Positions 39,484-48,476 of a stretch of DNA of 64,000 nt are shown one piece after another. The stretch spans positions 3,100,001-3,164,000 of the forward strand of contig NZ_CP034449.1 in the NCBI RefSeq assembly GCF_003952425.1, given 5' to 3'. A program made the position numbers and the translations under genes. The notes below the pieces were generated by a model. That model saw only the letters and a list, made by a program, of their open reading frames with translations, was not told the origin of the DNA and did not search any database. Positions within the stretch are counted from its first letter, which is position 1; each line of letters begins with the position of its first letter. The DNA is from Mesorhizobium sp. M2A.F.Ca.ET.046.03.2.1. GTDB lineage: Bacteria > Pseudomonadota > Alphaproteobacteria > Rhizobiales > Rhizobiaceae.

Positions 39484-39501
39484 AGAATGATCTATCATTC
39501 T
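39484..39501. promoter_or_regulatory. Candidate Lrp-family operator, perfect palindrome
   Basis: AGAATGATCTATCATTCT has eight-base arms that pair perfectly around a CT spacer. It lies in the 131-base divergent region between arginase and the Lrp gene, 84 bases from the arginase start and 31 bases before the regulator. Good candidate for the regulator's binding site. Confidence 0.6.
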
Positions 39502-39531
39502 GCACATCCAACTTGACCAAGATGAGCAATC

Positions 39532-39972
39532 ATGGACGCGCTCGACGAAAGACTGGTCACGCTTCTGCGGCATGATGCGCGGCGCAGCGTCTCCGATCTC
39601 GCCATCGATCTCGGCGTCTCGCGCGCCACGGTTCGGGCGCGCATGGAGCGGCTGGAAAAGTCCGGCGAGATCATCGGCTACACGGTGGTGCTGCGCGCCG
39701 ACGCGGTCGATCAGAGGATACGCGGCGTGATGATGATCGAGATCGAGGGCCATGCCGCCGACCGCGTCATCCGGGCGCTCGGCGGCCTTCCCGAGGTTTC
39801 CACCATTCACACCACCAACGGCCGCTGGGACCTCGTGGTGGAGCTCGGTACCGCCTCGCTCACTGATTTCGACGCCGTGCTGCGCCGGATAAGGCTGATC
39901 CCCGGGATCACGGGCAGCGAGACCAGCCTGCTGCTGGCGACGCCGCGGACGACAAGGGCGCGGCTGGCATAA
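39532..39972 (+). CDS. Lrp/AsnC family regulator of arginine catabolism
   Basis: A 146-residue regulator with the helix-turn-helix LVTLLRHDARRSVSDLAIDLGVSRATVRARMERLEKSGEIIGY and a RAM domain containing GVMMIEIEGHAADRVIRALGGLPEVSTIHTTNGRWDLVVEL. It is divergent from arginase-ocd with a perfect palindrome in between, so control of arginine or ornithine use is likely. In other rhizobia and Agrobacterium such regulators activate arginase and ocd genes when arginine is present; here that is inference from context. Confidence 0.9.
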   Translation: MDALDERLVTLLRHDARRSVSDLAIDLGVSRATVRARMERLEKSGEIIGYTVVLRADAVDQRIRGVMMIEIEGHAADRVIRALGGLPEVSTIHTTNGRWDLVVELGTASLTDFDAVLRRIRLIPGITGSETSLLLATPRTTRARLA

Positions 39973-40114
39973 CAGGTCCATGAGTCTCGGGACGATCGGC
40001 GGTCCGTGGGCGTTATCTCCGCCTTGGCTGGGTGGGAACGCGACGGCCCCGGTGTGAGGCCCGGCAGGGCTCGATCACACCGGCAGCCGCATTGCGGGGG
40101 GAGCGCTCGGGTCG

Positions 40115-40498
40115 TCAGCCGTTCGGATAGTAGCCGCCATCGCCGCCGCTGCCGATATAGGTCCCTTGGCCGGAGGCATTCTGAAGCCGCTGATCCAACT
40201 CGTTGATCTGCCCGATCGCCGAACGGCCTCGGGTGGGCTGGATGGCGTCCGCCTGCCGCATCAGGTCGCGGGCTTGATCCTGTGTGATCTTGCCGGCCTG
40301 CCTGGCCTCGCGGATACCTTGTTTCACGCCAAGCAGCTGCTGCGTCGCAACTCTCGCTTCCGGGTCCGCCGGCACCGATGCCGTGGTTGTGGTGTCGACC
40401 GCCGCTCTATGGTGGCGGTGCACGGCATAGGCGCTCGAAAGCGGTATGGCCGCGAAGATCGAGGCGGCCGCAATGATCTTTGGGATGAAAGAACGCAT
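40115..40498 (-). CDS. Small exported protein, hypothetical
   Basis: A 127-residue protein with a probable signal peptide, MRSFIPKIIAAASIFAAIPLSSAYA, cut after AYA near residue 25. The mature part starts VHRHHRAAVDTTTTASVPADPEARV, has a charged helical stretch KQGIREARQAGKITQDQARDLMRQADAI, and ends glycine-rich with YIGSGGDGGYYPNG. ATG 40498 has GGAG upstream. The family is not recognised; it looks like a periplasmic protein of the sort found widely in Mesorhizobium. Confidence 0.7.
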   Translation of the reverse strand: MRSFIPKIIAAASIFAAIPLSSAYAVHRHHRAAVDTTTTASVPADPEARVATQQLLGVKQGIREARQAGKITQDQARDLMRQADAIQPTRGRSAIGQINELDQRLQNASGQGTYIGSGGDGGYYPNG

Positions 40499-40710
40499 GA
40501 TGACATCTCCTCGGGATGGAGGAAGCGGGAAACCCGCTTTCCAAAACGGGCCGTCCAGTCGCGTCGTGTCGCGGTGCAGGCCACTCACCGCCGGCGGTTC
40601 TCGGCCCCCGGAAGGAGATATGGAAGCCGGCACAACGTTGAAATGCGTTGGCACGCAAATGTTATCCGATGTGATCTGGGGTTGAGTCGCGGTGCCGCGA
40701 CCTGGCGTTC

Positions 40711-40908
40711 TCAGGCGACGCTGGCGAAGGGAACCGGCGAATCGACAACCTGCCCGCCAATTCCCGCATTGGCCTGGTCGGCCAGATCCTCGGCTTCGCC
40801 ACGCGTCAGCCCGATCAGCACCCGGCCGTCCATCTCCGCCGGGAGGTCGAGAGCCAGATCATGGACAAGCCAGTCGTCACACGGGTCCTGTATCGCTGCG
40901 AACCTCAT
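40711..40908 (-). CDS. Small conserved protein, tandem paralogue 1
   Basis: A 65-residue protein, too short for many gene finders' limits if started at its true ATG. It reads MRFAAIQDPCDDWLVHDLAL and later LIGLTRGEAEDLADQAN. Aligned with the neighbour at 40932 it shares the pattern MRF-[AT]-A-x-x-DPC-x-x-W-x-V-x-DL, then L-x-GL-x-x-x-EAE-x-LA-x-QA. It has no signal peptide or membrane helix. The shared start chooses ATG 40908 over the longer frame. Function unknown. Confidence 0.65.
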   Translation of the reverse strand: MRFAAIQDPCDDWLVHDLALDLPAEMDGRVLIGLTRGEAEDLADQANAGIGGQVVDSPVPFASVA

Positions 40909-40931
40909 CGGCGCTCCCTCGGTCGGCGCAT

Positions 40932-41165
40932 CTAAACCTCCGACGAGTCCGATCGTTCCGGATCGGAACGGCAGAATACCGATAAATGGTTGCAATGCCG
41001 GCGAAGTGGCTGCGGCGCCGATTGATCTGCCTGTCCGGCAAGCCGCTCCGCCTCCTCGCGGCTCAGGCCGAGCAACAATATGTCCCCAACCTGCGCCGGA
41101 TAACCCGAAAGCAGGTCATATACCATCCATTGGCCGCACGGATCCCGTAAGGCTGTGAACCTCAT
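40932..41165 (-). CDS. Small conserved protein, tandem paralogue 2
   Basis: A 77-residue protein starting MRFTALRDPCGQWMVYDLLS with LLLGLSREEAERLAGQAD, clearly related to the gene 23 bases downstream. Its C-terminal tail (RRHCNHLSVFCRSDPERSD) is not shared and may be a read-on after decay of the original stop. The two genes lie in the same orientation and probably one transcript. Function unknown. Confidence 0.65.
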   Translation of the reverse strand: MRFTALRDPCGQWMVYDLLSGYPAQVGDILLLGLSREEAERLAGQADQSAPQPLRRHCNHLSVFCRSDPERSDSSEV

Positions 41166-41447
41166 GGCCGACGTTCTTTGATCTAGTATGCCCCAACGCA
41201 ACGACTGGCGGGAACTGCGCCCCGCGAAAATGCCCGGCCGGATTTAGTTCCGGCACTTTCACTCAACATATAGTTGTCAGGCGCCCGGCAAAAGAGGCTC
41301 TACAGTCCCTTCGGCATGCGACCCAAGTCTGATGGGCGGCGGATACTTCCCGGATGACCAGCGCCAACTGCGGCGGCAGATGTCGTCACTTCCCCGGCAA
41401 TCCGGGCGCGCTCCGAAGGTCAAGAAGATCAAAATGGTCCAGACGCG

Positions 41448-41474
41448 AAAAAGCCGCGGTGGTCCGCGGCTTTT
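41448..41474 (-). terminator. Rho-independent terminator after tRNA-Gly
   Basis: Read on the minus strand, AAGCCGCGG and CCGCGGCTT pair around ACCA and are followed by a run of T. It sits 29 bases beyond the tRNA 3' end. The rest of the 337-base gap from 41166 holds no recognised gene. Confidence 0.85.
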
Positions 41475-41502
41475 CGTTTGCTTAATCCTCGGTGGAGGAA
41501 AC

Positions 41503-41577
41503 TGGAGCGGGTGAGGCGATTCGAACGCCCGACCCCAACCTTGGCAAGGTTGTGCTCTACCCCTGAGCTACACCCGC
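41503..41577 (-). tRNA. tRNA-Gly (anticodon GCC)
   Basis: A 75-base cloverleaf on the minus strand. The acceptor stem GCGGGTG pairs with CACCCGC, the D arm is GCTCAGGGGTAGAGC, the anticodon arm is CAACCTTGCCAAGGTTG with GCC in the loop, and the T arm contains GTTCGAATC. The 3' CCA is encoded. A strong terminator follows. Confidence 0.95.
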
Positions 41578-41838
41578 TCGCGCGGCCTTGGGCCGCTAGC
41601 CGCGCCTATATGGCCGAAGAGCGCGGCGATTGCAACAGGGAAATGACGGTCTTTTTGGAGGGAATTTCTTCGTGCGGCGAGATCCGCTTCGAAAGCGTCG
41701 AAACGGCGCGGAACCGGGGCGATCGCCAATCCGCGCACAAAGCTTCCGCGCGGCTTTCCCGGAATTGCCCCGCGGCCTTGCCCCGATGGCATTGTTGGCC
41801 GTAAACGGCATGAGCCCTATTCGATCGCGCGAGGACCG

Positions 41839-42339
41839 ATGCCGAAGACCGAAGCCGAGCTCAACGAATTTCTTGCCGATCTCGGCATTTCCGTCTCGAC
41901 GGTCAGGCACCCGCCGCTGTTCACCGTCGCCGATTCGCAAGGCCTGCGCGGCGAGATTCCCGGCGGCCACACCAAGAACCTGTTCCTCAAGGACAAGAAG
42001 GACAATTATTTCCTCGTCACCGTCGGCGAGGAAGCCGTCGTCGACCTGAAGCAGATCCATCACCTGATCGGCGCCGCCAGCCGGGTGTCGTTCAGCAAGC
42101 CCGAGATGCTGATGGAGCTGCTCGGCGTCATCCCCGGCGCGGTCACCGTCTTCGGCCTGATCAACGACAGGGAAGGGAAGGTCAAGGTGGTGCTCGACCA
42201 GGAATTGATGAGCCACGACGTCATCAACGGCCACCCGCTGACCAATGAGGCGACGACCTCGATCGCCGCCGCCGATCTGATCAGATTCGTCGAGGCAACC
42301 GGCCACGATCCTGTTATCCTGAAAGTCTCACAATCTTGA
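41839..42339 (+). CDS. ProX/YbaK-type prolyl-tRNA deacylase
   Basis: A 166-residue protein of the PrdX/YbaK superfamily that removes mischarged amino acids such as alanine from tRNA-Pro. GEIPGGHTKNLFLKDKKDNYFLV holds the catalytic lysine (near residue 43), and VTVFGLINDREGKVKVVLDQELM is the conserved second half. Free-standing and the typical PrdX length. The family is clear; exact tRNA specificity is inferred. The start follows a family-standard MPKTEAELNEFLADLGI. Confidence 0.9.
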   Translation: MPKTEAELNEFLADLGISVSTVRHPPLFTVADSQGLRGEIPGGHTKNLFLKDKKDNYFLVTVGEEAVVDLKQIHHLIGAASRVSFSKPEMLMELLGVIPGAVTVFGLINDREGKVKVVLDQELMSHDVINGHPLTNEATTSIAAADLIRFVEATGHDPVILKVSQS

Positions 42340-42420
42340 AAGTCAGGGCTTGATCGCCACATGGAAGGCGGTTCCAAAATCCGACAATGACGCGCCTGAA
42401 AGCGCGACCGAAAGGGCGAC

Positions 42421-43416
42421 ATGATGAGCGACAACAATCCGTATAGCGGCGCGTTCGGCGGCAATGGCGGCCAGTACGCCCAGACGGTGCAATATGGCGG
42501 CGGCGACCGCCCCAAGGTCTCGCTGGGCGAGGCGCCGGCGGCGGCCGACCTGATCAAGGACACCACCACCGCGACTTTCGCCGCCGACGTCATCCAGGAA
42601 TCGCGGCGCCAGCCGGTGCTGGTCGACTTCTGGGCGCCATGGTGCGGGCCGTGCAAGCAGCTGACGCCGCAGCTGGAAAAGGCGGTGCAGGCAGCCGGCG
42701 GCAAGGTCAAGCTGGTCAAGATGAACATCGACGACCACCCCTCGATCGCCGGCCAGCTCGGCATCCAGTCGATCCCCGCGGTCATCGCCTTCAAGGACGG
42801 CCAGCCGGTCGACGGCTTCATGGGCGCCATTCCCGAAAGCCAGATCAACCAATTCATCCAGAAGGTCGGCGGCAAGGGCGGCGGCGCGCCGCAGATCGCC
42901 GACGCGCTGGCCGCTGCCGCCGAGGCGCGCACGGCCGGCGACGTGCAGACCGCGGCCGACATCTATGACGCGATCCTCGAGCAGGCGCCGGAGACGCTGG
43001 AGGCGATCGCCGGCTTGGGCGAGATCCTGTTCGATGCCGGCGACACGGAAGGCGCCGAGGCGGTGCTTGCCCGGGCGCCCGAGGACAAGAAGGACGCGCC
43101 GGCGCTGGCGGCGCTGCACGCCAAGATGACGCTGGCGGCGGAAGCGGCCGCGCTCGGCAATCCGGCCGAATTCGAGCGCCGGCTCGCCGCCAACCCGGCA
43201 GACCATCAGGCGCGCTTCGACCTGGCGATGATCCAGAACGCGCGCGGCGATCGCAATGCGGCCGCCGACAATCTGCTGGCGATCGTCAAGGCCGACCGCA
43301 GCTGGAACGACGACGGTGCCAGGGCGCAGCTGCTGAAGTTGTTCGAGGCCTGGGGAATGACCGACGAGGCAACGCTGGCGGCGCGCCGCAAGCTGTCGTC
43401 GCTGCTGTTCTCGTAG
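42421..43416 (+). CDS. Thioredoxin with TPR domain (CnoX/YbbN type)
   Basis: A 331-residue cytoplasmic protein. After a glycine-rich N-terminal segment (about 1-50), a thioredoxin domain has VLVDFWAPWCGPCKQLTPQLEKAV with the active WCGPC near residues 73-77. The C-terminal half is TPR-like alpha helices (ARTAGDVQTAADIYDAILEQAPETLEAIAGLGEILFDAGD and later repeats). This is the layout of CnoX, a chaperone-like redoxin that guards proteins against chlorine stress; here the cysteines are both present, so reductase activity is possible. Second ATG at 42424 is an alternative. Confidence 0.9.
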   Translation: MMSDNNPYSGAFGGNGGQYAQTVQYGGGDRPKVSLGEAPAAADLIKDTTTATFAADVIQESRRQPVLVDFWAPWCGPCKQLTPQLEKAVQAAGGKVKLVKMNIDDHPSIAGQLGIQSIPAVIAFKDGQPVDGFMGAIPESQINQFIQKVGGKGGGAPQIADALAAAAEARTAGDVQTAADIYDAILEQAPETLEAIAGLGEILFDAGDTEGAEAVLARAPEDKKDAPALAALHAKMTLAAEAAALGNPAEFERRLAANPADHQARFDLAMIQNARGDRNAAADNLLAIVKADRSWNDDGARAQLLKLFEAWGMTDEATLAARRKLSSLLFS

Positions 43417-43516
43417 AGCATTTTGGCGTTTCACAGAAACGCGAAACGCCCTAGGTATTTGTTCTGACGCAATTCCGGACGAAGGCCGCTGCGCACTTGT
43501 CCCGGAATAGCGCTCA
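43414..43516. repeat. Family B intergenic repeat
   Basis: Begins at the stop codon of the CnoX-type gene: gagcattttggcgtttcaca, then tgacgcaattccggacgaag and cacttgtcccggaatagcgc. It matches the copy at 11246-11341 in order. A further degenerate piece, ctccatgcgctttaggtttt, follows to about 43600. The rest of the 334-base gap shows no gene. Confidence 0.65.
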
Positions 43517-43750
43517 AAGCGCGTCGCGATCTTCCAGATTCGCTCCATGCGCTTTAGGTTTTGATTTTACGCATGTGTTTATCCCGTTCCCACTTTCGGG
43601 AGACATGCTTTGAAGTTTTTTGCCGGCTGTCGCGGCCGGCAGGCTTGAGCGGAGGAGTGCCAGCGCCAGATAAGGGCTGTGCCGATCAAGAGGGTGCGAG
43701 AGGAGATTGCAGGGTGATGCGCTTGCCGGCGTTGCTTCGGGAGGGTTGCG

Positions 43751-44422
43751 GTGCGCGTTGGTAACGCACTCTACCGGCTGGCCAAGGATCTGCCGCCGGC
43801 AATCCCGGTGTTTCCGCTCGCCGGCGCGCTGCTGCTGCCCGGCGGCCGCATGCCGCTCAACATCTTCGAGCCACGCTATCTGCAGATGATCGACCAGGCG
43901 ATGGCCGGCTCGCGGCTGATCGGCATGATACAGCCGAGCCTCGACGGCGCATTGCGCGACGACGGCGAGCCGGAGCTGTGCAGCGTCGGTTGCGCCGGGC
44001 GCATCATCTCGCTGGCCGAGACGGGCGACGGCCGCTACCTGATCTCGCTGCAGGGCGTGTGCCGGTTCCGCATCGTGCAGGAGCTCGCGGCGAAGGCGCC
44101 GTTCCGGCAGTGCAAGATCATGCCGTTCCTGGCTGATCTCGAGGAGGACCCGGCCGCCGCCGAGATCGACCGGCCGGCGCTGCTCAAGGCGTTTCGCGCC
44201 TATCTGCAGGCCAACGACCTCGAGGCCGATTGGGAAAGCGTCAGCCGCGCCGAAAACGGCATGCTGGTCAACGCGCTGTCGATGATGGCGCCCTACGGGC
44301 CGGCCGAGAAACAGGCGCTCCTGGAAGCGCCGGACCTCAAGACGCGCGCCGAAACGCTGATCGCCATCACCGAGATGACGCTGGCGCGCGAGGATGACGA
44401 GTTTGGGTCCAGTCTACAATAA
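43751..44422 (+). CDS. Lon N-terminal (LON substrate-binding) domain protein
   Basis: A 223-residue stand-alone LON domain protein without the ATPase or protease parts. The domain starts IPVFPLAGALLLPGGRMPLNIFEPRYLQMIDQAM, the usual signature, and includes GCAGRIISLAETGDGRYLISLQGVCRFRI. The start is a GTG in frame. Such proteins are common in Alphaproteobacteria; their role is unknown, perhaps binding unfolded proteins. It is followed after 173 bases by a Trm112-family gene, a conserved pairing. Confidence 0.88.
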   Translation: MRVGNALYRLAKDLPPAIPVFPLAGALLLPGGRMPLNIFEPRYLQMIDQAMAGSRLIGMIQPSLDGALRDDGEPELCSVGCAGRIISLAETGDGRYLISLQGVCRFRIVQELAAKAPFRQCKIMPFLADLEEDPAAAEIDRPALLKAFRAYLQANDLEADWESVSRAENGMLVNALSMMAPYGPAEKQALLEAPDLKTRAETLIAITEMTLAREDDEFGSSLQ

Positions 44423-44563
44423 GTGTATTGATATTCAGGTGAGCCCGGCCTGCGAACGGCGGCTTCCTGCGCTTCCGGTGCTCACGTACTTCAAGTACGC
44501 TCCGCTCCGGTTCTCGGAATCCACCGTTCTCGACTCGGCCTGACCTGAATCTCAACACACTTA
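44420..44563. repeat. Family C inverted-repeat element, copy 1
   Basis: The outer arms aagtgtattgatattcaggt and acctgaatctcaacacactt are inverted. The inner core is gcgcttccggtgctcacgta, a cttcaag turn, and gctccgctccggttctcgga, a second hairpin. The element starts at the stop of the LON-domain gene. A second copy is at 51517-51660. Confidence 0.75.
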
Positions 44564-44595
44564 GGGCCGGGGGAATTGGACAATGGAAAAGTGCG

Positions 44596-44844
44596 ATGCC
44601 AGCGGACGGACGTGACGGACGAAAAGCCGAGGTCGACCCGAAGCTGCTGGAACTGCTGGCCTGCCCGCTGACCAAGGGGCCGCTGACCTGGGATCCGGAG
44701 CGCAGCGAGCTGGTCTCGCGCGTGGCGAAGCTCGCCTATCCGGTGCGCGACGGCATACCGATCATGCTGCCTTCGGAGGCGCGCACGATCTCGGCCGAGG
44801 ACATGCTGGCGCCGCCAACGCCGCGGCTCGGCGGGCCTTCGTAG
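44596..44844 (+). CDS. Trm112/UPF0434 family protein
   Basis: An 82-residue protein of the Trm112-like family. [19 protein letters not shown] and [18 protein letters not shown] are the family signature. Only one of the zinc-type cysteines is present, as is common in the bacterial branch. In bacteria these are thought to help methyltransferases; the partner here is unknown. The N-terminal nine residues (MPADGRDGR) are not conserved and an internal start is possible. Confidence 0.88.
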   Translation: MPADGRDGRKAEVDPKLLELLACPLTKGPLTWDPERSELVSRVAKLAYPVRDGIPIMLPSEARTISAEDMLAPPTPRLGGPS

Positions 44845-44913
44845 ATTTCACCCCCGCCGCCACTTCCGAAAGAATGCCGCGAACTTTCGAGGCTGGCAGG
44901 ACGACCCCTCCTG

Positions 44914-45096
44914 TCGTCATCCCAGGGCGGAGCAGCCGCGAAGCGGCGTCGCGGAGACCCTGGGATCCATGCCGTGACGCTAGCTACGAAGTGCAACGGA
45001 GCAGAATTCTGCACCGTAGCGGCGCTCGCGGGTAACGGCATGGATCCTCTGGTCTGCGCTGCGTCGCTTCGCTCCTTGCTTCGCCCAGGATGACGA
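44914..45096. repeat. Family A long inverted-repeat element, copy 3
   Basis: The left end reads cgtcatcccagggcggagca then ccctgggatccatgccgtga; the right end reads ggcatggatcctctggtctg then gcttcgcccaggatgacga. The centre has ggagcagaattctgcaccgt. It fills most of the 299-base gap between the Trm112 gene and the convergent dnaE2. Confidence 0.87.
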
Positions 45097-45143
45097 AGGC
45101 GTTTTTCACTCCCGCCGCGTTCCCTGTTGTGCTGGAAATCGCC

Positions 45144-48100
45144 TCACTGAAAATTGCGCCCTTTCGGCATGACCTGTTGTGCGGCACCCGACAGGGCTTC
45201 AAGATTCTGATGGACCGGCAGGCCACCGCTTGCGTCGGCCTTTGATCCAACCGGCCGTTCGGCGGACTCGATGACCGGGCGATTGGCGGACTCCAGCAGC
45301 ACGCTCAGCCAGGAGGTCAAATCCTCGATCCTGTCGGCGACGATGTGAATGACGTTTGATTCATGCTGCAGCTTGCCGGTGACGCGGATGAAGCGGGCGC
45401 CCATCACCACCGGGCGGAAGCGGTCGAAGACGCGCGGCCAGATGATGACGTTGGCGATCGATTTTTCGTCCTCCAGCGTAAGGAAGATGGCGTTGCCCTT
45501 GCCCGGCCGCTGGCGGACCAGCACGAGGCCGGCGACGGAGACGCGGCGGCCGTCGCGCACCGACGGCAGCTGGGCGTTGGGGGTGATGCCGGCGTGGGTA
45601 AGCCTTTCACGCAAGAAGGCGACGGGGTGCTCCTTCAGCGACAGGCCGAGCGAGCGGTAGTCATGCACGACATGCTCGCCGAGCGGCATTTTCGGCAGTT
45701 TCGTTTCCGGCTCCAGCTCGCGCAGGCGAAGCGACGGCTGGTCGAACAGCGGCAGCTTCTCGGCGGCGCTCCTGCCGTCTAGCGCCCGGACTTCCCAGAG
45801 CGCGGCGCGGCGGTCCAGGCCGATCGAGCGGAACGCGTCGGCCTCAGCCAGTCTTTCGATCTCGCCGACATCGAGGCCGGAGCGCAGCCAGACATCCCTG
45901 ACCGATCGATAGCCGCTACCGCGCTGCGCGACTAATATATCCATGCGCTCCTCCGACAGGCCCTTGATCTGGCGAAAGCCGAGGCGAACGGCATGCGCTG
46001 TCTCGATGACGTCGCGCATCGAGGCGTGGCGCTCGAGGATGCGGGACGGATCGAAGGCGGTGGCCTCCAGGGTGCAGTCCCAGACGGAATGATTGATGTC
46101 GACCTCGCGCACCTCGACGCCATGGTCGCGCGCGTCGCGGACGAGCTGGGCGGGCTGGTAGAAACCCATCGGCTGCGCGTTCAGGATCGCGGCGCAGAAG
46201 ACATCCGGGTAGAAGGTCTTGAACCAGCAGGAAGCGTAGACCAGGAGCGCGAAGGAGGCGGCGTGGCTTTCGGGAAAGCCGTACTCGCCAAAGCCCTCGA
46301 TCTGCTTGAAGCAGCGCTCGGCGAACTCCTTGTCGTAGCCATTGCCGACCATGCCGTCGATCATGCGCTGGCGGTAATTGCCGATCGTGCCGGTGCGCTT
46401 GAAGGTCGCCATGGCGCGGCGCAGCTCGTCGGCCTCGCCCGGCCTGAAGCCGCCGGCGACGATGGCGATCTTCATCGCCTGTTCCTGGAAAAGCGGCACG
46501 CCCAGCGTCTTGCCGAGGATCTTCTTGAGCTCCAGGCTGGGGTAATGGACCGCCTCCTTGCCCTGCCGCCGACGCAGATAGGGGTGGACCATGTCGCCCT
46601 GGATCGGGCCGGGGCGCACGATCGCCACCTCGATGACGAGATCGTAGAAATTTTCCGGCTTGAGACGCGGCAGCATCGACATCTGCGCGCGCGACTCAAT
46701 CTGGAAGACGCCGAGCGTGTCGGCCCTCTGGATCATGGCGTAGACGTCCTCATGCTCCTCGGGAAGAGTGGCGAGCACGTAAGGCCGTCCAAACGGATCC
46801 CGCGCCCCCGGATAATGGTCGGTGAGCAAGGTGAAGGCGCGCTTCAGGCAGGTCAGCATGCCGAGCGCCAGCACGTCGACCTTGAGGATCTTCACCGCGT
46901 CGAGATCGTCCTTGTCCCACTCGACCATCTTGCGCTCCTCCATCGCCGTCTTGACGATGGGGACGACCTCGTCGAGCCGGTCGCGGGTGATGACGAAGCC
47001 GCCGACATGCTGGGAAAGATGGCGGGGAAAGCCCATGATCTCGTTGGCGCGCTCCAGCACCTGGCGCGACAGCGGATCGGTGCGGTCGAGGCCGCCGGCA
47101 TTGGCTTCCCTTTCGCCGAGCTCGGAGGTCGACCAGCCCCAGATGGTGCTGGACAGCGCGCTGCGGACATCCTCCGACAGGCCCATGGCCTTGGCCACCT
47201 CGCGCAGAGCGGAGCGGCCGCGATAGCTGATGACGGCGGCCGCAAGCGCCGTGCGCTTGGCGCTGTATTTGTCGTAAATATAGGCGATGACCTCGTCGCG
47301 CCGCTCATGCTCGAAGTCGACGTCGATGTCAGGCGGCTCGTTGCGCTCCTCCGAGATGAAGCGCTCGAAGAGTGTGTCGATGCGCTCGGGGCCGACTTCG
47401 GTGATGCCGATGCAGAAGCAGATGATCGAATTGGCGGCCGAGCCGCGGCCCTGGCAGAGGATGTCCTTGCTGCGGGCGAATTTGACGATGTCGTGGACGG
47501 TCAGGAAGTAGCGCGCATAGTTCAGCCGCTCGATCAGCGCGAGCTCGCTGTCGATGCGTTCCAGCACATATTCGGGAACGCCGGCCGGATAGCGCCTGAC
47601 CGCCCCTTCGCGGGCCAGGCGCTCGAGCTCGGCCTGCGGCCCGAGGCCGGATTCGGTCGGCTCGTCCGGGTAGTTGTATTCGAGGTCGCTGAGCGAGAAG
47701 GTCAATTCGTCGGCGAAGCGCAGCGTCTCGGCCAGCGCTTCAGGGTGACGGCGGAAAAGGCGCGCCATCTCCAGCGGCGGCTTCAGATGGCGCTCGGCAT
47801 TGGCGGTCAGCTCCAGCCCGACCTCGCAGACCGGCGTGTTGAGGCGGATCGCGGTCAGCACATCCTGCAGCGGGCGGCGCTCGGCGGTATGATAGAGCAC
47901 GTCGTTGGTCGCCATCAGCGGGATACGCGCATGCTCGGCCATCGCCGCTGCCTGCTCGATGCGGAAGCGGTCATTGCCGCCATAATCCGGCGCCACGGCC
48001 AATCGGAGCGCCGCGCCGAAGCGATCTTTAAGCCGGCTAATAAATTCCAGATTGCCTCCCGCGCCGCCGGACAGATTGGGCAGGATCGCCAGCGACATCC

Positions 48101-48476
48101 GATCGCCCCATTCGAGCAGGTCGTCGAGCTCGAGCAATGTCGCGCCCTTCTCGGTCTCGTCGCGCAGATTGGCTTGGGTCAGCATGCGGCACAGATGCCC
48201 CCAGCCCTGGCGGTCGCGGGGATAGGCGAGGATGTCCGGCGTGCCATCGCCGAACACTAGGCGGCAGCCGGGATGATAAGGCATCTTCTCCACCTTGGCC
48301 TGCTGCCAGGCGCGCACGACGCCGGCGACCGTATTCCTGTCGGCAAGCCCGATCGACGAAAAACCGTAGAATTTCGCCGTGACCACCAGCTCCTCGGGCT
48401 TGGAGGCGCCGCGCAGGAAGGAGAAATTCGAGCTTATGCCGAACTCGGCATAGGGGATGGCGGTCAGCGCGTTCAT
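45144..48476 (-). CDS. dnaE2: Error-prone DNA polymerase DnaE2 (ImuC)
   Basis: An 1110-residue C-family polymerase for damage-induced mutagenic translesion synthesis. The PHP domain opens [22 protein letters not shown]. The palm has [23 protein letters not shown] and [28 protein letters not shown], where the catalytic aspartates lie. The C-terminal OB-fold is [26 protein letters not shown]. It lacks the extended C-terminal part of the replicative DnaE1. Its ATG overlaps the imuB stop by four bases. Last gene of the imuA-imuB-dnaE2 operon. Confidence 0.95.
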   Translation of the reverse strand: MNALTAIPYAEFGISSNFSFLRGASKPEELVVTAKFYGFSSIGLADRNTVAGVVRAWQQAKVEKMPYHPGCRLVFGDGTPDILAYPRDRQGWGHLCRMLTQANLRDETEKGATLLELDDLLEWGDRMSLAILPNLSGGAGGNLEFISRLKDRFGAALRLAVAPDYGGNDRFRIEQAAAMAEHARIPLMATNDVLYHTAERRPLQDVLTAIRLNTPVCEVGLELTANAERHLKPPLEMARLFRRHPEALAETLRFADELTFSLSDLEYNYPDEPTESGLGPQAELERLAREGAVRRYPAGVPEYVLERIDSELALIERLNYARYFLTVHDIVKFARSKDILCQGRGSAANSIICFCIGITEVGPERIDTLFERFISEERNEPPDIDVDFEHERRDEVIAYIYDKYSAKRTALAAAVISYRGRSALREVAKAMGLSEDVRSALSSTIWGWSTSELGEREANAGGLDRTDPLSRQVLERANEIMGFPRHLSQHVGGFVITRDRLDEVVPIVKTAMEERKMVEWDKDDLDAVKILKVDVLALGMLTCLKRAFTLLTDHYPGARDPFGRPYVLATLPEEHEDVYAMIQRADTLGVFQIESRAQMSMLPRLKPENFYDLVIEVAIVRPGPIQGDMVHPYLRRRQGKEAVHYPSLELKKILGKTLGVPLFQEQAMKIAIVAGGFRPGEADELRRAMATFKRTGTIGNYRQRMIDGMVGNGYDKEFAERCFKQIEGFGEYGFPESHAASFALLVYASCWFKTFYPDVFCAAILNAQPMGFYQPAQLVRDARDHGVEVREVDINHSVWDCTLEATAFDPSRILERHASMRDVIETAHAVRLGFRQIKGLSEERMDILVAQRGSGYRSVRDVWLRSGLDVGEIERLAEADAFRSIGLDRRAALWEVRALDGRSAAEKLPLFDQPSLRLRELEPETKLPKMPLGEHVVHDYRSLGLSLKEHPVAFLRERLTHAGITPNAQLPSVRDGRRVSVAGLVLVRQRPGKGNAIFLTLEDEKSIANVIIWPRVFDRFRPVVMGARFIRVTGKLQHESNVIHIVADRIEDLTSWLSVLLESANRPVIESAERPVGSKADASGGLPVHQNLEALSGAAQQVMPKGRNFQ

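Noticed and set aside
41332..41514. A 60-codon plus-strand frame upstream of the tRNA
   Set aside because: It runs across the tRNA terminator hairpin and into the tRNA, so it is unlikely to be translated.
45993..48260. A 755-codon open frame on the plus strand opposite dnaE2
   Set aside because: It is a high-GC antisense shadow of a gene with full family motifs on the other strand; its translation shows no domain.
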